Of a stretch of 64,000 nucleotides of DNA, positions 51,310-59,897 are shown piece after piece. The notes under the pieces are model-generated. The model saw only the letters and a list, made by a program, of their open reading frames with translations, did no database searches and was not told the DNA's origin. A program made the translations under genes and the position numbers. The DNA is from Chloroflexota bacterium. GTDB lineage: Bacteria > Chloroflexota > Dormibacteria > Dormibacterales > Dormibacteraceae. The stretch lies in assembly GCA_005880915.1 (NCBI GenBank), contig VBIW01000043.1, forward strand, positions 62,001 through 126,000, read 5' to 3'. Each line of letters starts with the position of its first letter. The stretch's first letter is position 1.

Positions 51310-51822
51310 GCAACGTTAAGGTCTTACCTCATCGACGGCATCGCCTCGTTCAACGCTTTGCCACGCGCGGACGCGGAGGAGCGGCTCCTCGCATGTTTCG
51401 CTAACCGAACGTGGGCGTCGCGCGTGGCGGGCGGCCGTCCTTACAAGACCTATGCGCAGCTCCTGGCGGCCGCCGAGCTGGCCTGGCGCGACCTGGACGA
51501 CGCGGCCTGGCTCGAAGCCTTCACCGCGCACCCGCGGATCGGCGAGGCAGGCGGCCATGCTCCGGCGACCTCAGAACGCGAACAAAGCAAGGTCATGGAA
51601 GGCGACGGCGACACGCTGGCCACCCTGGCGACCGAGAATCGCGAGTATGAGGCGCGTTTCGGTCATATTTTTCTCATTGCCGCCGCCGGCCGCGGCGCGG
51701 GCGAGATCCTGGCCGCCCTCCGCGAGCGCATGGCCAACGACCCTGCTAACGAGCTCCGAGTCGCGGCCGCTGAGCAGCGTAAGATCACGCGGCTTCGATT
51801 GGAGAAGCTGCTGAACGCATGA
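51193..51822 (+). CDS. uraD: OHCU decarboxylase (purine degradation)
   Basis: The family part (about residues 47-209) reads LIDGIASFNALPRADAEERL, then FTAHPRIGEAGG (catalytic His in HPRIG), TLATENREYEARFGHIFLIA and EILAALRERMANDP. It decarboxylates 2-oxo-4-hydroxy-4-carboxy-5-ureidoimidazoline to S-allantoin. The only ordinary start codon in frame is ATG 51193, which adds 46 non-family residues overlapping the xdh-like gene by 117 bases on the other strand. The family domain begins at 51331 where no standard start exists (ATC with AAGG upstream at 51318), so the true start is doubtful. ATGA overlap with uraH downstream is clear. Confidence 0.88.
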   Translation: MQAAVGLQVIGELTLTAHQATVLESPQPLAERAGVSHRHATLRSYLIDGIASFNALPRADAEERLLACFANRTWASRVAGGRPYKTYAQLLAAAELAWRDLDDAAWLEAFTAHPRIGEAGGHAPATSEREQSKVMEGDGDTLATLATENREYEARFGHIFLIAAAGRGAGEILAALRERMANDPANELRVAAAEQRKITRLRLEKLLNA

Positions 51823-52148
51823 GCATCTCGACCCACGTCCTGGACACGATGCGCGGATTGCCCGCGGCCGGCCTGGCGGTCGCGCTGCACCGGCGCGAGC
51901 CTGACGGCGACTGGAAGGAGGTCGGACAGGCAGAGACTGACGCCGACGGCCGTGTGCGCGAACTTTCGGAGGAAGAGCTCGAAGCGGGGGAGTATCGAAT
52001 CGAGTTCGACACGCGGCCATATTTCGAGCGATCGGGACTCGATCCTTTCTATCCGTCGGTGGCTGTGACGGTGAACTTCGTGGGCGGCCGACTGCACGTG
52101 CCGGTGCTCCTCAGCGCATTCGGCTACACCACCTATAAAGGGACATGA
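51819..52148 (+). CDS. uraH: 5-hydroxyisourate hydrolase (transthyretin-like)
   Basis: A 109-residue transthyretin-fold protein: STHVLDTMRGLPAAGL at the N-terminus, catalytic residues in the RIEFDTRPYFER region, and the C-terminal signature HVPVLLSAFGYTTYKGT, close to the family Y-R-G-S ending (here Y-K-G-T). It hydrolyses 5-hydroxyisourate to OHCU. ATGA overlaps link it to uraD before and uricase after. Confidence 0.93.
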   Translation: MSISTHVLDTMRGLPAAGLAVALHRREPDGDWKEVGQAETDADGRVRELSEEELEAGEYRIEFDTRPYFERSGLDPFYPSVAVTVNFVGGRLHVPVLLSAFGYTTYKGT

Positions 52149-53014
52149 CGATCGTCCTCGGCGACAACCAGTACGGCAAGGCCGAGACGCACGTCGTTCG
52201 TGTCACGAGATCCGGCGCCAAGCACGACATCAAGGACCTCAACGTCAGCGTCGCCCTGGCCGGCGACTTCGCGGACACGCATCAGACCGGCGACAACAGC
52301 AAGGTCGTCCCCACCGATACGCAAAAGAACACGGTCTTCGCATTTGCCCGGGATCCGATCGGCGAGATAGAAGACTTCGGCATCCGGCTGGCGCGACATT
52401 TCGTGAGTGAGTTCGCTTCGGTCTACAGGGCCCGCGTGCACATCGAGGAGGCGGCCTGGGCGCGGATCAACGTGGGCGGTAAGCCCCACGACCACGCGTT
52501 CGTGCAGGGCGGATCGGAGAAGCGCCTGGCCACGGTCACGTGCACGGACGATGGGACCTGGGTTGTCAGCGGCGTCGGCGACATGGTCGTGCTCAAGTCC
52601 ACCGGCTCCGAGTTCCGCGGTTTCGTCAGGGATCGGTTCACCACCCTGCCCGAGACGGAGGAGCGAATCCTCGCCACCTCAGTCGTCGCGCGCTGGCGAT
52701 ACATCGGCACGGACGTCGACTGGCGTCACTCGTTCGCCGAGGTGCGCCGCCAGCTGCTCGAGACGTTCGCCCTCAAGCACAGCCTGTCCTTGCAGCAGAC
52801 GCTGTACGCAATGGGTGAAGCGGTGCTCACGACGCGGCCGGAGGTGGCCGAGATCCGGATGTCGATGCCCAACAAGCACCACTTCGTGGTCGACCTGTCG
52901 CCGTTCGGCATGGCCAACGAGAACGAGGTCTTCCACGCCGCCGATCGCCCATACGGCCTCATCGAGGGAACCGTGACACGGGACGACGCGCCGGAACCCG
53001 GCCTCGCCTGGTGA
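52145..53014 (+). CDS. pucL: Urate oxidase (uricase), cofactor-free
   Basis: A 289-residue uricase: tandem T-folds with VVPTDTQKNTVFAFA (catalytic Thr/Lys) and VDWRHSFAEVRRQLLETFA, LSLQQTLYAMGEAVL and IRMSMPNKHHFVVDL in the second. It oxidises urate to 5-hydroxyisourate with O2. Length is standard. ATGA-overlap with uraH and GTGA-overlap with the XDH FAD subunit. Confidence 0.95.
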   Translation: MTIVLGDNQYGKAETHVVRVTRSGAKHDIKDLNVSVALAGDFADTHQTGDNSKVVPTDTQKNTVFAFARDPIGEIEDFGIRLARHFVSEFASVYRARVHIEEAAWARINVGGKPHDHAFVQGGSEKRLATVTCTDDGTWVVSGVGDMVVLKSTGSEFRGFVRDRFTTLPETEERILATSVVARWRYIGTDVDWRHSFAEVRRQLLETFALKHSLSLQQTLYAMGEAVLTTRPEVAEIRMSMPNKHHFVVDLSPFGMANENEVFHAADRPYGLIEGTVTRDDAPEPGLAW

Positions 53015-53883
53015 TGGACTTCCTCCAACCGACGACCTGGACCGAGGCGCTCCAGATGAAGGCGGCTCACCCCGAGGCCGTTCCGATCGCCGGGGGCACC
53101 GACGTCATGGTGGAAATCAACCTGGACCGCCGGCGGCCAGCCGCGATCATGGACCTCACTCGCATCAAGGGGCTGGCGGAGTGGGAGCGTTTCGACGGGA
53201 TGCTGCGGATCGGCGCCGGCGTCACGTATACGCGCCTGATCGATGAGCTGGGCGACCGCTTGCCAGGTCTGGCCATGGCCTCGCGCACCGTGGGTTCGCC
53301 GCAGATTCGCAATCGCGGCACCGTCGGTGGCAATCTCGGCACCGCATCACCTGCTGGCGATGCGCACCCGCCTCTCCTCGCCACCGACGCGATCGTGGAG
53401 CTGGCCTCCACGTCCGGGACGCGGCACGTCGCAATACACGAGTTCTTCACCGGGCCGAAGCGAAACGCGATGCGGAAGGACGAGCTGATAGCCGCGTTTC
53501 TGGTCCATCCGGCGACTGGGCCGCAGCAGTTTTCCAAAGTCGGCACACGCAATGCGATGGTGATCGCGGTGTGCTCGTTCGCGGTTTCCCTGGACCCGAC
53601 CCATCGAAGCGTCGGCACCGGGATCGGCTCCGCTGGACCGACCCCGCTGCGAGCCCCGCGAGCTGAGCACTTCATCGAGGATGTGCTGCTCGACGAGGAC
53701 CTCTGGAATCGCAAGGCCGAGGTCAGTGCGTCGGCGCTGAAGCGCTTCGGCGACCTCGTCGCCCGGGCCGCGAAGCCCATCGACGACGTGCGTGGCACCG
53801 CCGCCTATCGCCGGCACGCCCTCGCCGTCCTGGCGCGCCGCTGCATGACGTGGGCCTGGAACGACTACCGATTGGCCGCATGA
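53011..53883 (+). CDS. Xanthine dehydrogenase FAD-binding subunit
   Basis: A 290-residue FAD-binding subunit of the CoxM/XdhB-type: PIAGGTDVMVEINL, RNRGTVGGNLGTASPAGDAHP for FAD and the C-terminal CO-dehydrogenase flavoprotein helix region. GTG 53011 overlaps the uricase stop; ATG 53014 is an equal alternative. It forms a heterotrimer with the two following products. Confidence 0.92.
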   Translation: MMDFLQPTTWTEALQMKAAHPEAVPIAGGTDVMVEINLDRRRPAAIMDLTRIKGLAEWERFDGMLRIGAGVTYTRLIDELGDRLPGLAMASRTVGSPQIRNRGTVGGNLGTASPAGDAHPPLLATDAIVELASTSGTRHVAIHEFFTGPKRNAMRKDELIAAFLVHPATGPQQFSKVGTRNAMVIAVCSFAVSLDPTHRSVGTGIGSAGPTPLRAPRAEHFIEDVLLDEDLWNRKAEVSASALKRFGDLVARAAKPIDDVRGTAAYRRHALAVLARRCMTWAWNDYRLAA

Positions 53884-54329
53884 GGGTCAGCACCACCGTG
53901 AATGGCACACCCCATGTGGCCGACGACGTTTGGGAGGGCGAGAGCCTTCTTTACCTTCTGCGCGAGCGCTTCAGCCTGTTCGGCTCGAAGAACGCCTGCG
54001 AGCAAGGCGAGTGCGGTTCGTGCTCTGTCTACCTCGACGGAACGCTCGTCTGCGCCTGCCTTGTGCCCGGCGGCCAGGCGAACGGGCGAGAGATCGTGAC
54101 GATCGAGGGCCTAGATGGCGCGAAGGTGCAGCAGGCGTTCGTCGAGGCGGGTGCGGTGCAGTGCGGCTTTTGCACTCCAGGACTCGTGGTCGCGGCGCAT
54201 GACCTGCTGAAACGGATCCCCAACCCCACCGACGCTCAGATCCGCGAAGCCCTTGCCGGCAATATCTGCCGCTGCACCGGCTACGCCAAGATCATCGACG
54301 CGGTCAGGTTGGCCGCGGGATCGGCATGA
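53880..54329 (+). CDS. Xanthine dehydrogenase [2Fe-2S] subunit
   Basis: A 149-residue iron-sulfur subunit. Cys40, Cys45, Cys48 and Cys60 (NACEQGECGSC and LVCAC) form the plant-type cluster; QCGFCTPG and GNICRCTGY form the second. ATG 53880 overlaps the FAD-subunit stop (ATGA), and its own stop overlaps the next start. Clearly a cotranslated trimer operon. Confidence 0.95.
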   Translation: MRVSTTVNGTPHVADDVWEGESLLYLLRERFSLFGSKNACEQGECGSCSVYLDGTLVCACLVPGGQANGREIVTIEGLDGAKVQQAFVEAGAVQCGFCTPGLVVAAHDLLKRIPNPTDAQIREALAGNICRCTGYAKIIDAVRLAAGSA

Positions 54330-56593
54330 GGATCGGCGAGAGCGTCCTCAGACCGGATGGCCCCGCCAAGGCGCGCGGTGAATTCGTCTATTCGTCCGAC
54401 CTGAGGGTCGAGGGAATGCTCTGGGGTTCGACAGTGCGCAGCCCGCACCCGTACGCGCGGATTCTGTCCATCGACGCGGCGGAGGCTCGGGCGATGCCCG
54501 GTGTCGAGGCCGTGCTGACTCACGAGGACGTGCCCGGCCGCAACCTCTACGGCCTCGAGATCGAGGACCAGCCGGTGCTCGCCTCGGAGGTCGTGCGCTA
54601 CTGGGGCGAGGCCGTCGCGCTTGTGGCGGCCGAGCACCCGGAGCAGGCGCGCCGAGCCGCCGCGAAGGTGCGGATCGAGTATGAGGTTCTCCAACCGGTC
54701 ACCGACCCGGACTACGCGCTCACTGCTGACGCACCTCGACTTCATCCCAACGGCAACATCACGCGGAGGGTAAAGATCCGCCGCGGTCGAGCAGACCCGC
54801 GAGCCGACGTCGTTGTGAGGGGCGAGTACGAGATCGGGATGCAGGACCAGGCCCCGCTGGGCCCCGAGTCTGGCCTGGCGATTCCCGACGGGGAGGGCGG
54901 AGTCGACCTCCACATCGCGACGCAGTGGCTGCATATCGACCAGAAGCAGCTTGCCGGCGTGCTCGGGCTGCCTCCCGAGAAGGTTCACCTCACTATGTCG
55001 GGCATCGGAGGCGCCTTCGGTGCGCGCGAAGACCTTTCGATGCAGGCCCACGCATGCATGCTGGCCCTCAGGACAGGCCGCCCGGTCAAGATCTCCTATT
55101 CCCGGACCGAGTCGTTTGTCGGCCACGTTCATCGCCATCCGGGTCGCCTCATCTACGAGCACGGCGCAAATCGCGACGGACGCATCGTCTACGTGAAGGC
55201 CCGAATCCTCCTCGACGGCGGGGCGTATGCGTCGAGCTCGACTGCCGTGATCGCCAACGCCTCTTGCTTCGCAGCCGGTCCGTACCGGTGCCCGAACGCG
55301 AACATCGACGGCATCGTCGTCTACACGAACAACCCGCCGTGCGGCGCGATGCGCGGCTTCGGCTCGGTCCAGAACTGCTATGCGCACGAAGCGCAGATGG
55401 ACAAGCTGGCCGAGGCGCTGGGGTTGGACCCGGTGGAGCTGCGCATGCGCAACGCCCTGGAAACAGGCGACGAAATGATCACAGGCCAGGTAATCGACGG
55501 CCCCGTCCCAGTGGCCGAACTGCTTCGGCGAGTCAAGGCGATGCCCAGCCCCTCTCCCCTCAGGGGAGAGGGTGATGGAGAGGGGCGTGAACAGGACCTG
55601 ACCGCAATGCCCGGCGGAGTGTCGAACACCACTCACGGCGAAGGCGTGAAGCGCGGCATCGGCTACGCCGTCGGCTTCAAGAACATCGGCTACTCGGAAG
55701 GCTTCGACGACTACTCGACGGCGCGGGTGAGGCTTTCGGTCGTGGACGGCCGGCCCCGCGTCGAGGTCCACAGCGCGGCGGCCGAGGTGGGCCAGGGCCT
55801 GGTCACCGTCCAGGCCCAGATCGCGGCAACCGAGCTGGGCGTCAGCGACGTGGTGGTGCTCGAGGCGGACACGCGGGTGGGGTCCGCGGGCTCTTCCTCC
55901 GCGTCACGCCAGACGTACATCACGGGTGGGGCGGTCAAGGCCGCCTCCGAAGCGGTGCGCGAGCGTGTGCTCGAGCTCGCGCAGTCTGAGCTGCACCTGG
56001 CGAGCGGCTTGCGAATCGAAAACGACGCCGTGGTCGACGCGGGCGGCAACCAGGTCGTGGCTCTGGCCACGCTGCTGGGCGACGCGGTGATCGAGGAGAC
56101 GCGGGAGTTCCGGCCGCGGCGCACGCACCACCTCGATCCCGAGACAGGCCAGGCCAACGCGCACATGCAGTACGCGTTCGCTGCGCACCGCGCCGTCGTC
56201 GACGTGGACACCGAGCTCGGCCTGGTCAAGGTCGTCGAGCTCGCGACGGCCCAGGACGTCGGCAAAGCGATCAACCCGCTCGCGGTGCAGGGTCAGCTCG
56301 AAGGCGGAGCGGCCCAGGGCCTCGGCCTGGCCGTGATGGAGGAGATCCAGGTCAAGGACGGTGTCATCCGCAACGCCTCGTTCACCGACTACCTGCTGCC
56401 GACCATCCTCGACATGCCTCCGGTGCGGATGGACATCCTGGAGCTAGGCGACCCCGGCTCGCCTTACGGCCTGAAGGGGGTGGGGGAGCCCCCGACGATC
56501 TCCTCCGGCCCGGCCATCGTGGCCGCGATCCGCGCGGCCACCGGCCGCGAGATCACGCGGGTGCCGGTCCGTCCGCACGACCTGACGCTTTGA
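54326..56593 (+). CDS. Xanthine dehydrogenase molybdenum-binding subunit
   Basis: A 755-residue molybdopterin subunit: GIGGAFGAREDLSMQAHACM, NNPPCGAMRGFGSVQ (Mo-cofactor region), AEVGQGLVTVQAQIA and the catalytic Glu in GVGEPPTISSGPA. It oxidises hypoxanthine/xanthine to urate, matching uricase next door. Around residues 408-425 a Pro/Gly/Glu-rich peptide (SPSPLRGEGDGEG) interrupts the family pattern; at the DNA level it is a perfect palindrome repeat (55550-55572), so an element has inserted in frame without breaking the gene. ATGA overlap with the small subunit. Confidence 0.92.
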   Translation: MRIGESVLRPDGPAKARGEFVYSSDLRVEGMLWGSTVRSPHPYARILSIDAAEARAMPGVEAVLTHEDVPGRNLYGLEIEDQPVLASEVVRYWGEAVALVAAEHPEQARRAAAKVRIEYEVLQPVTDPDYALTADAPRLHPNGNITRRVKIRRGRADPRADVVVRGEYEIGMQDQAPLGPESGLAIPDGEGGVDLHIATQWLHIDQKQLAGVLGLPPEKVHLTMSGIGGAFGAREDLSMQAHACMLALRTGRPVKISYSRTESFVGHVHRHPGRLIYEHGANRDGRIVYVKARILLDGGAYASSSTAVIANASCFAAGPYRCPNANIDGIVVYTNNPPCGAMRGFGSVQNCYAHEAQMDKLAEALGLDPVELRMRNALETGDEMITGQVIDGPVPVAELLRRVKAMPSPSPLRGEGDGEGREQDLTAMPGGVSNTTHGEGVKRGIGYAVGFKNIGYSEGFDDYSTARVRLSVVDGRPRVEVHSAAAEVGQGLVTVQAQIAATELGVSDVVVLEADTRVGSAGSSSASRQTYITGGAVKAASEAVRERVLELAQSELHLASGLRIENDAVVDAGGNQVVALATLLGDAVIEETREFRPRRTHHLDPETGQANAHMQYAFAAHRAVVDVDTELGLVKVVELATAQDVGKAINPLAVQGQLEGGAAQGLGLAVMEEIQVKDGVIRNASFTDYLLPTILDMPPVRMDILELGDPGSPYGLKGVGEPPTISSGPAIVAAIRAATGREITRVPVRPHDLTL
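55550..55572. repeat. REP-like palindrome inserted inside the xanthine dehydrogenase gene
   Basis: CCCTCTCCCC (55550-55559), TCA loop, GGGGAGAGGG (55563-55572), then a partial direct repeat GGAGAGGGGC downstream. This kind of palindrome, giving PSPLRGEGxGEG peptides when translated, is common in high-GC genomes between genes. Here it lies within a coding region with no frame break. Confidence 0.8.
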
Positions 56594-57924
56594 CGACCCT
56601 GCTGGTCCGGGCTGGGCTCGTCTACACCGGCGCCGGCGACGAGATCGAGAACGGCTGGATCCTGGCGCGCGACGGCATGATCGCCGAGGTCGGCGCTGGC
56701 CCGCCGCCGGCCGCCGACGAGGTAATCGACGAGCGCAATTGCGTCGCCATGCCCGGCCTCGTCAACGCGCACGACCACATGTATCAGTGGGCGACGCGCG
56801 GCTACGTGCCGGACGGAACCTTGTTCGAGTGGCTGCGCGCCCTCTACCCGGTCTGGGCGCGCATCGACGCCGACACGGTGCGGGTCGCGGCCCGCGCAGC
56901 GATGGCGCGCCTGCTGCTGTCCGGATGCACGCTCTCGACCGACCATCACTATGTCTTTCCGCACAACCGGCCGGGAATCTTCCAGGCGCTCGTCGAGGTC
57001 GCGCAGGAGCTGGGTCTGCGCGTCCATCCGTGCCGAGGATCCATGTCGCTCGGCGAGTCGCAAGGCGGCCTGCCGCCCGACTCTGTGGTCGAGAAGGAGG
57101 AGGCGATCCTCGTCCACACCGAGGCGATGATCAACCGGTACCACGACCCCAAACCAGGCGCGATGACCCAGGTCGTCGTAGCGCCATGCTCGCCTTTCTC
57201 GGTTACGCCGGAGCTCATGCGCGACTCTGCGGCGCTCGCCCGCAAGCACGGCGTTCGCCTGCACACGCACATGGCCGAGACGCTGGATGAAGAGCGGTTC
57301 TGTCTCGAGAAATTCAGCCGCCGGCCTTTCGAGCTGATGGAAGACCTCGGCTGGACGGGGGATGACGTGTGGTTCGCGCACGGCATCCACCTCAACGATG
57401 CGGAGGTCGAACGCATCGCCTCGGTCAAGACGGGGATCGCGCACTGTCCGTCGAGCAACATGCGGCTGGGCGCCGGCATGTGCAGGGTGGAGGACCTTGT
57501 CCGCGCGGGGGCCCGGGTTGGGCTGGGCGTCGATGGCTCGGCCAGCAACGAGGATGCGAACATCGCGATGGAGGCCCACCAGGCCCTCTTGCTGGCTCGC
57601 GTCCATGCCATGTCGCCCAAGGCGCTCGACGCTCGTGGCGCGTTGCGGCTTGCGACGCGCGGCGGCGCGGAGTGTCTAGGACGGGACGATTGCGGTGCGC
57701 TCGAGCCAGGCAAATGCGCGGACGTCGCGTGCTTCCGAGTCGACGACCTGGCCCACGCGGGAATCAAGGACCTGGTCGCCGCCGTGGTTCTCGCGCCGCC
57801 GTCGCGAGCCCAGACCGTGATCGTGAACGGGAGGGTGGTCGTGCGTGGGGGACGCTTGCTGACCGGCGACGAAGATCAGATCGCCCGCGAGATAGCAGCC
57901 ACGAGCGAACGCCTGGCCGGATGA
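56590..57924 (+). CDS. 8-Oxoguanine deaminase-like amidohydrolase
   Basis: A 444-residue amidohydrolase of the ATZ/TRZ superfamily: first metal pair in VNAHDHMYQWATRGY, further ligands in LHTHMAET, WFAHGIHL and GLGVDGSASNEDAN. The SSNMRLGAGMC segment matches 8-oxoguanine deaminase. It would convert 8-oxoguanine to urate, feeding uricase. Hydroxydechloroatrazine-type enzymes are an alternative. The TTG start overlaps the XDH stop (TTGA). It is the last gene of the purine operon; the repeat array begins six bases after its stop. Confidence 0.85.
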   Translation: MTTLLVRAGLVYTGAGDEIENGWILARDGMIAEVGAGPPPAADEVIDERNCVAMPGLVNAHDHMYQWATRGYVPDGTLFEWLRALYPVWARIDADTVRVAARAAMARLLLSGCTLSTDHHYVFPHNRPGIFQALVEVAQELGLRVHPCRGSMSLGESQGGLPPDSVVEKEEAILVHTEAMINRYHDPKPGAMTQVVVAPCSPFSVTPELMRDSAALARKHGVRLHTHMAETLDEERFCLEKFSRRPFELMEDLGWTGDDVWFAHGIHLNDAEVERIASVKTGIAHCPSSNMRLGAGMCRVEDLVRAGARVGLGVDGSASNEDANIAMEAHQALLLARVHAMSPKALDARGALRLATRGGAECLGRDDCGALEPGKCADVACFRVDDLAHAGIKDLVAAVVLAPPSRAQTVIVNGRVVVRGGRLLTGDEDQIAREIAATSERLAG

Positions 57925-57930
57925 CGGAAT

Positions 57931-58640
57931 TGTCTTCCCCACTGTGTGGGGAAGTACCCGGCGAAGCCGGGGGATGGGGCTGCAGCGAGCCCCTCCGTCG
58001 GCTCCGCCGACACCTCCCCATGAATGGGGAGGAGCCTATTTCTCACTTCTCTTTCCCGCTAGCGGGGGAGTACCCGGCGAAGCCGGGGGATGGGGCTGCA
58101 GCGAGCCCCTCCGTCGGCTCCGCCGACACCTCCCCATGAATGGGGAGGAGCCTATTTCTCACTTGTCTTTCCCGCTAGCGGGGAAGTACCCGGCGAAGCC
58201 GGGGGATGGGGCTGCAGCGAGCCCCTCCGTCGGCTCCGCCGACACCTCCCCATGAATGGGGAGGAGCCTATTTCTCACTTGTCTTCCCCGCTTGCGGGGA
58301 TGTACCCAGCGAAGCCGGGGGATGGGGCTGCAGCGAGCCCCTCCGTCGGCTCCGCCGACACCTCCCCATGAATGGGGAGGAGCCTATTTCTCACTTCTCT
58401 TTCCCGCTAGCGGGGAAGTACCCGGCGAAGCCGGGGGATGGGGCTGCAGCGAGCCCCTCCGTCGGCTCCGCCGACACCTCCCCATGAATGGGGAGGAGCC
58501 CCTCCGTCGGCTCCGCCGACACCTCCCGATGAATGGGGAGGAGCCCCTCCGTCGGCTCCGCCGACACCTCCCCATGAATGGGGAGGAGCTCCTCCGTCGG
58601 CTCCGCCGACACCTCCCCATGAATGGGGAGGAGCCTATTT
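57931..58640. repeat. Nested tandem array of palindromic repeats
   Basis: Five near-identical 116-base units (about 57931-58510) are followed by three more copies of a 45-base sub-unit starting at 58499, 58544 and 58589 (the fifth unit itself ends in one at 58454). Each 45-base piece has two hairpins, GTCGGC-TCC-GCCGAC and CCTCCCCAT-GA-ATGGGGAGG; the extra 71 bases of the long unit hold three more (CCCGGC-GAA-GCCGGG; a TTCCCCGC-TA-GCGGGGAA-like arm; GGGGCT-GCAGCG-AGCCCC). The first unit differs slightly in its arm. There are no unique spacers, so it is not CRISPR. It lies exactly between two convergent purine-catabolism operons and its right edge includes the allantoinase stop codon. Confidence 0.9.
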
Positions 58641-59897
58641 CTCTGGTCGGACGAACTGACCTTGACCTGGTTTGTGGCCCCGGACCAGCGTCCTGATCGT
58701 GCGGCCGCGAATCTTCTGGCCCTCGTGGACGCTGAACGGGTTGCGGTACAGCAGGTCCTCGCGCCGGACCACATCCTCATGGTTGAGGTCGACGATCCAC
58801 AGATCGGCGTCGGACCCCGGCGCGATGTCGCCTTTGCGCTCGAGCCCGAAGCGCTTCGCTACGTTGGTCGCGGTCAGAGCCGCGACCAGGGGCAGCTCGA
58901 GGCGACGATCCGCCAGCAGCAGCTGCCGCGTCGACTGACAGCCAGAGATGCCGCCCCAGATCTTCCGGAAGTCATCGCCCCGCTTCAGGTCGAGCGTGCT
59001 GGGCGAGTGATCCGACACCACCATCTGCAGGCCGCCATATAGGGTCGGCATAAGGGCAGCTTTGTCGCGAAACGGCGGAGCACATTTGCCGAGGCCGCCC
59101 AATCGCTCCAGGTCGTCCGCCCCGTACAGCAGGTAATGCGGGCACGTCTCGCCGGTGACGTCAGCCCCACTCTCTCGGTGCGCGTGGATGAACGCCGCGC
59201 TCGCGAGAATGCTGACGTGAACGATGTGGAGCCTGCAGCCGGCCTCCTGCGCCCACCCGATCGCGTCATGGATCGCCGACAGCTCCGCCTGCCACGGTCG
59301 CGATGCGAGGAAATCGCGCGCGGTCGGGCCCTTCGGTTCCAGGAGCATGCCGGGATCTTCGGCGTGCACCAGGAGGATTGAATCGAGCTCGGCAATGTGC
59401 TTCATGCCTTCGCGCAGAGTTCGTTCGTCGCAGGCCGGAAATTCGTCGATGCCGCTCGGACACATGAAGGCCTTGAATCCCATCACGCCGCGCTCGACGA
59501 GCCCCTCGAGCTGATCCAGGTTGCCCGGCACCAGGCCGCCCCAGAAACCGAAGTCGACCTTTGACGAGCGGCGTGCCGCTACCAGCTTCAGGTCGAACGC
59601 ATCGACGGTCGTGGTCACCGGCAGGTTGTTGAGGGGCATGTCGATGAACGCTGTGTAACCTCCCGCGGCCAGGGCTGCCGAACCATGGGCGATGTCTTCC
59701 CACTCAGTCCGGCCGGGTTCATTGAAGTGGACGTGCGAGTCGATCCCGCCCGGAAAGATGTGCAGACCGGTCGCATCGACCTCTTCGCCGTCTTCGTCGA
59801 GGTTCAGTCCGATTGCCGTGATCACGTCGGCGGCTATCGCGATGTCGGCTTTGTCGACCCCCCGAGGAGTCACGATCGTGCCGCCGCGAACGATCAC
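58635..59897 (-). CDS. allB: Allantoinase
   Basis: A 420-residue cyclic amidohydrolase: GIDSHVHFNEPGRTEWED (metal His-x-His), carboxylated Lys in GVMGFKAFMC, metal His in LLVHAEDPG and HIVHVSIL, and Asp in VVSDHSPST. It opens allantoin to allantoate. The GTG 59897 overlaps the amidohydrolase stop upstream. Its TAG stop (58637-58635) is inside the repeat-unit sequence, so the array abuts the coding region. Dihydropyrimidinase is a less likely alternative given the neighbours. Confidence 0.92.
   Translation of the reverse strand: MIVRGGTIVTPRGVDKADIAIAADVITAIGLNLDEDGEEVDATGLHIFPGGIDSHVHFNEPGRTEWEDIAHGSAALAAGGYTAFIDMPLNNLPVTTTVDAFDLKLVAARRSSKVDFGFWGGLVPGNLDQLEGLVERGVMGFKAFMCPSGIDEFPACDERTLREGMKHIAELDSILLVHAEDPGMLLEPKGPTARDFLASRPWQAELSAIHDAIGWAQEAGCRLHIVHVSILASAAFIHAHRESGADVTGETCPHYLLYGADDLERLGGLGKCAPPFRDKAALMPTLYGGLQMVVSDHSPSTLDLKRGDDFRKIWGGISGCQSTRQLLLADRRLELPLVAALTATNVAKRFGLERKGDIAPGSDADLWIVDLNHEDVVRREDLLYRNPFSVHEGQKIRGRTIRTLVRGHKPGQGQFVRPEK

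Noticed and set aside
57931-58640. CRISPR-like array
   Set aside because: Units are contiguous without unique spacers, are themselves made of several hairpins, and no cas genes are nearby.
58438-58659. Repetitive open frame coding PPSAPPTPPHEWGGA-type repeats
   Set aside because: It is the forced translation of the 45-base palindromic repeats (a multiple of three) with no ribosome-binding site or family match.
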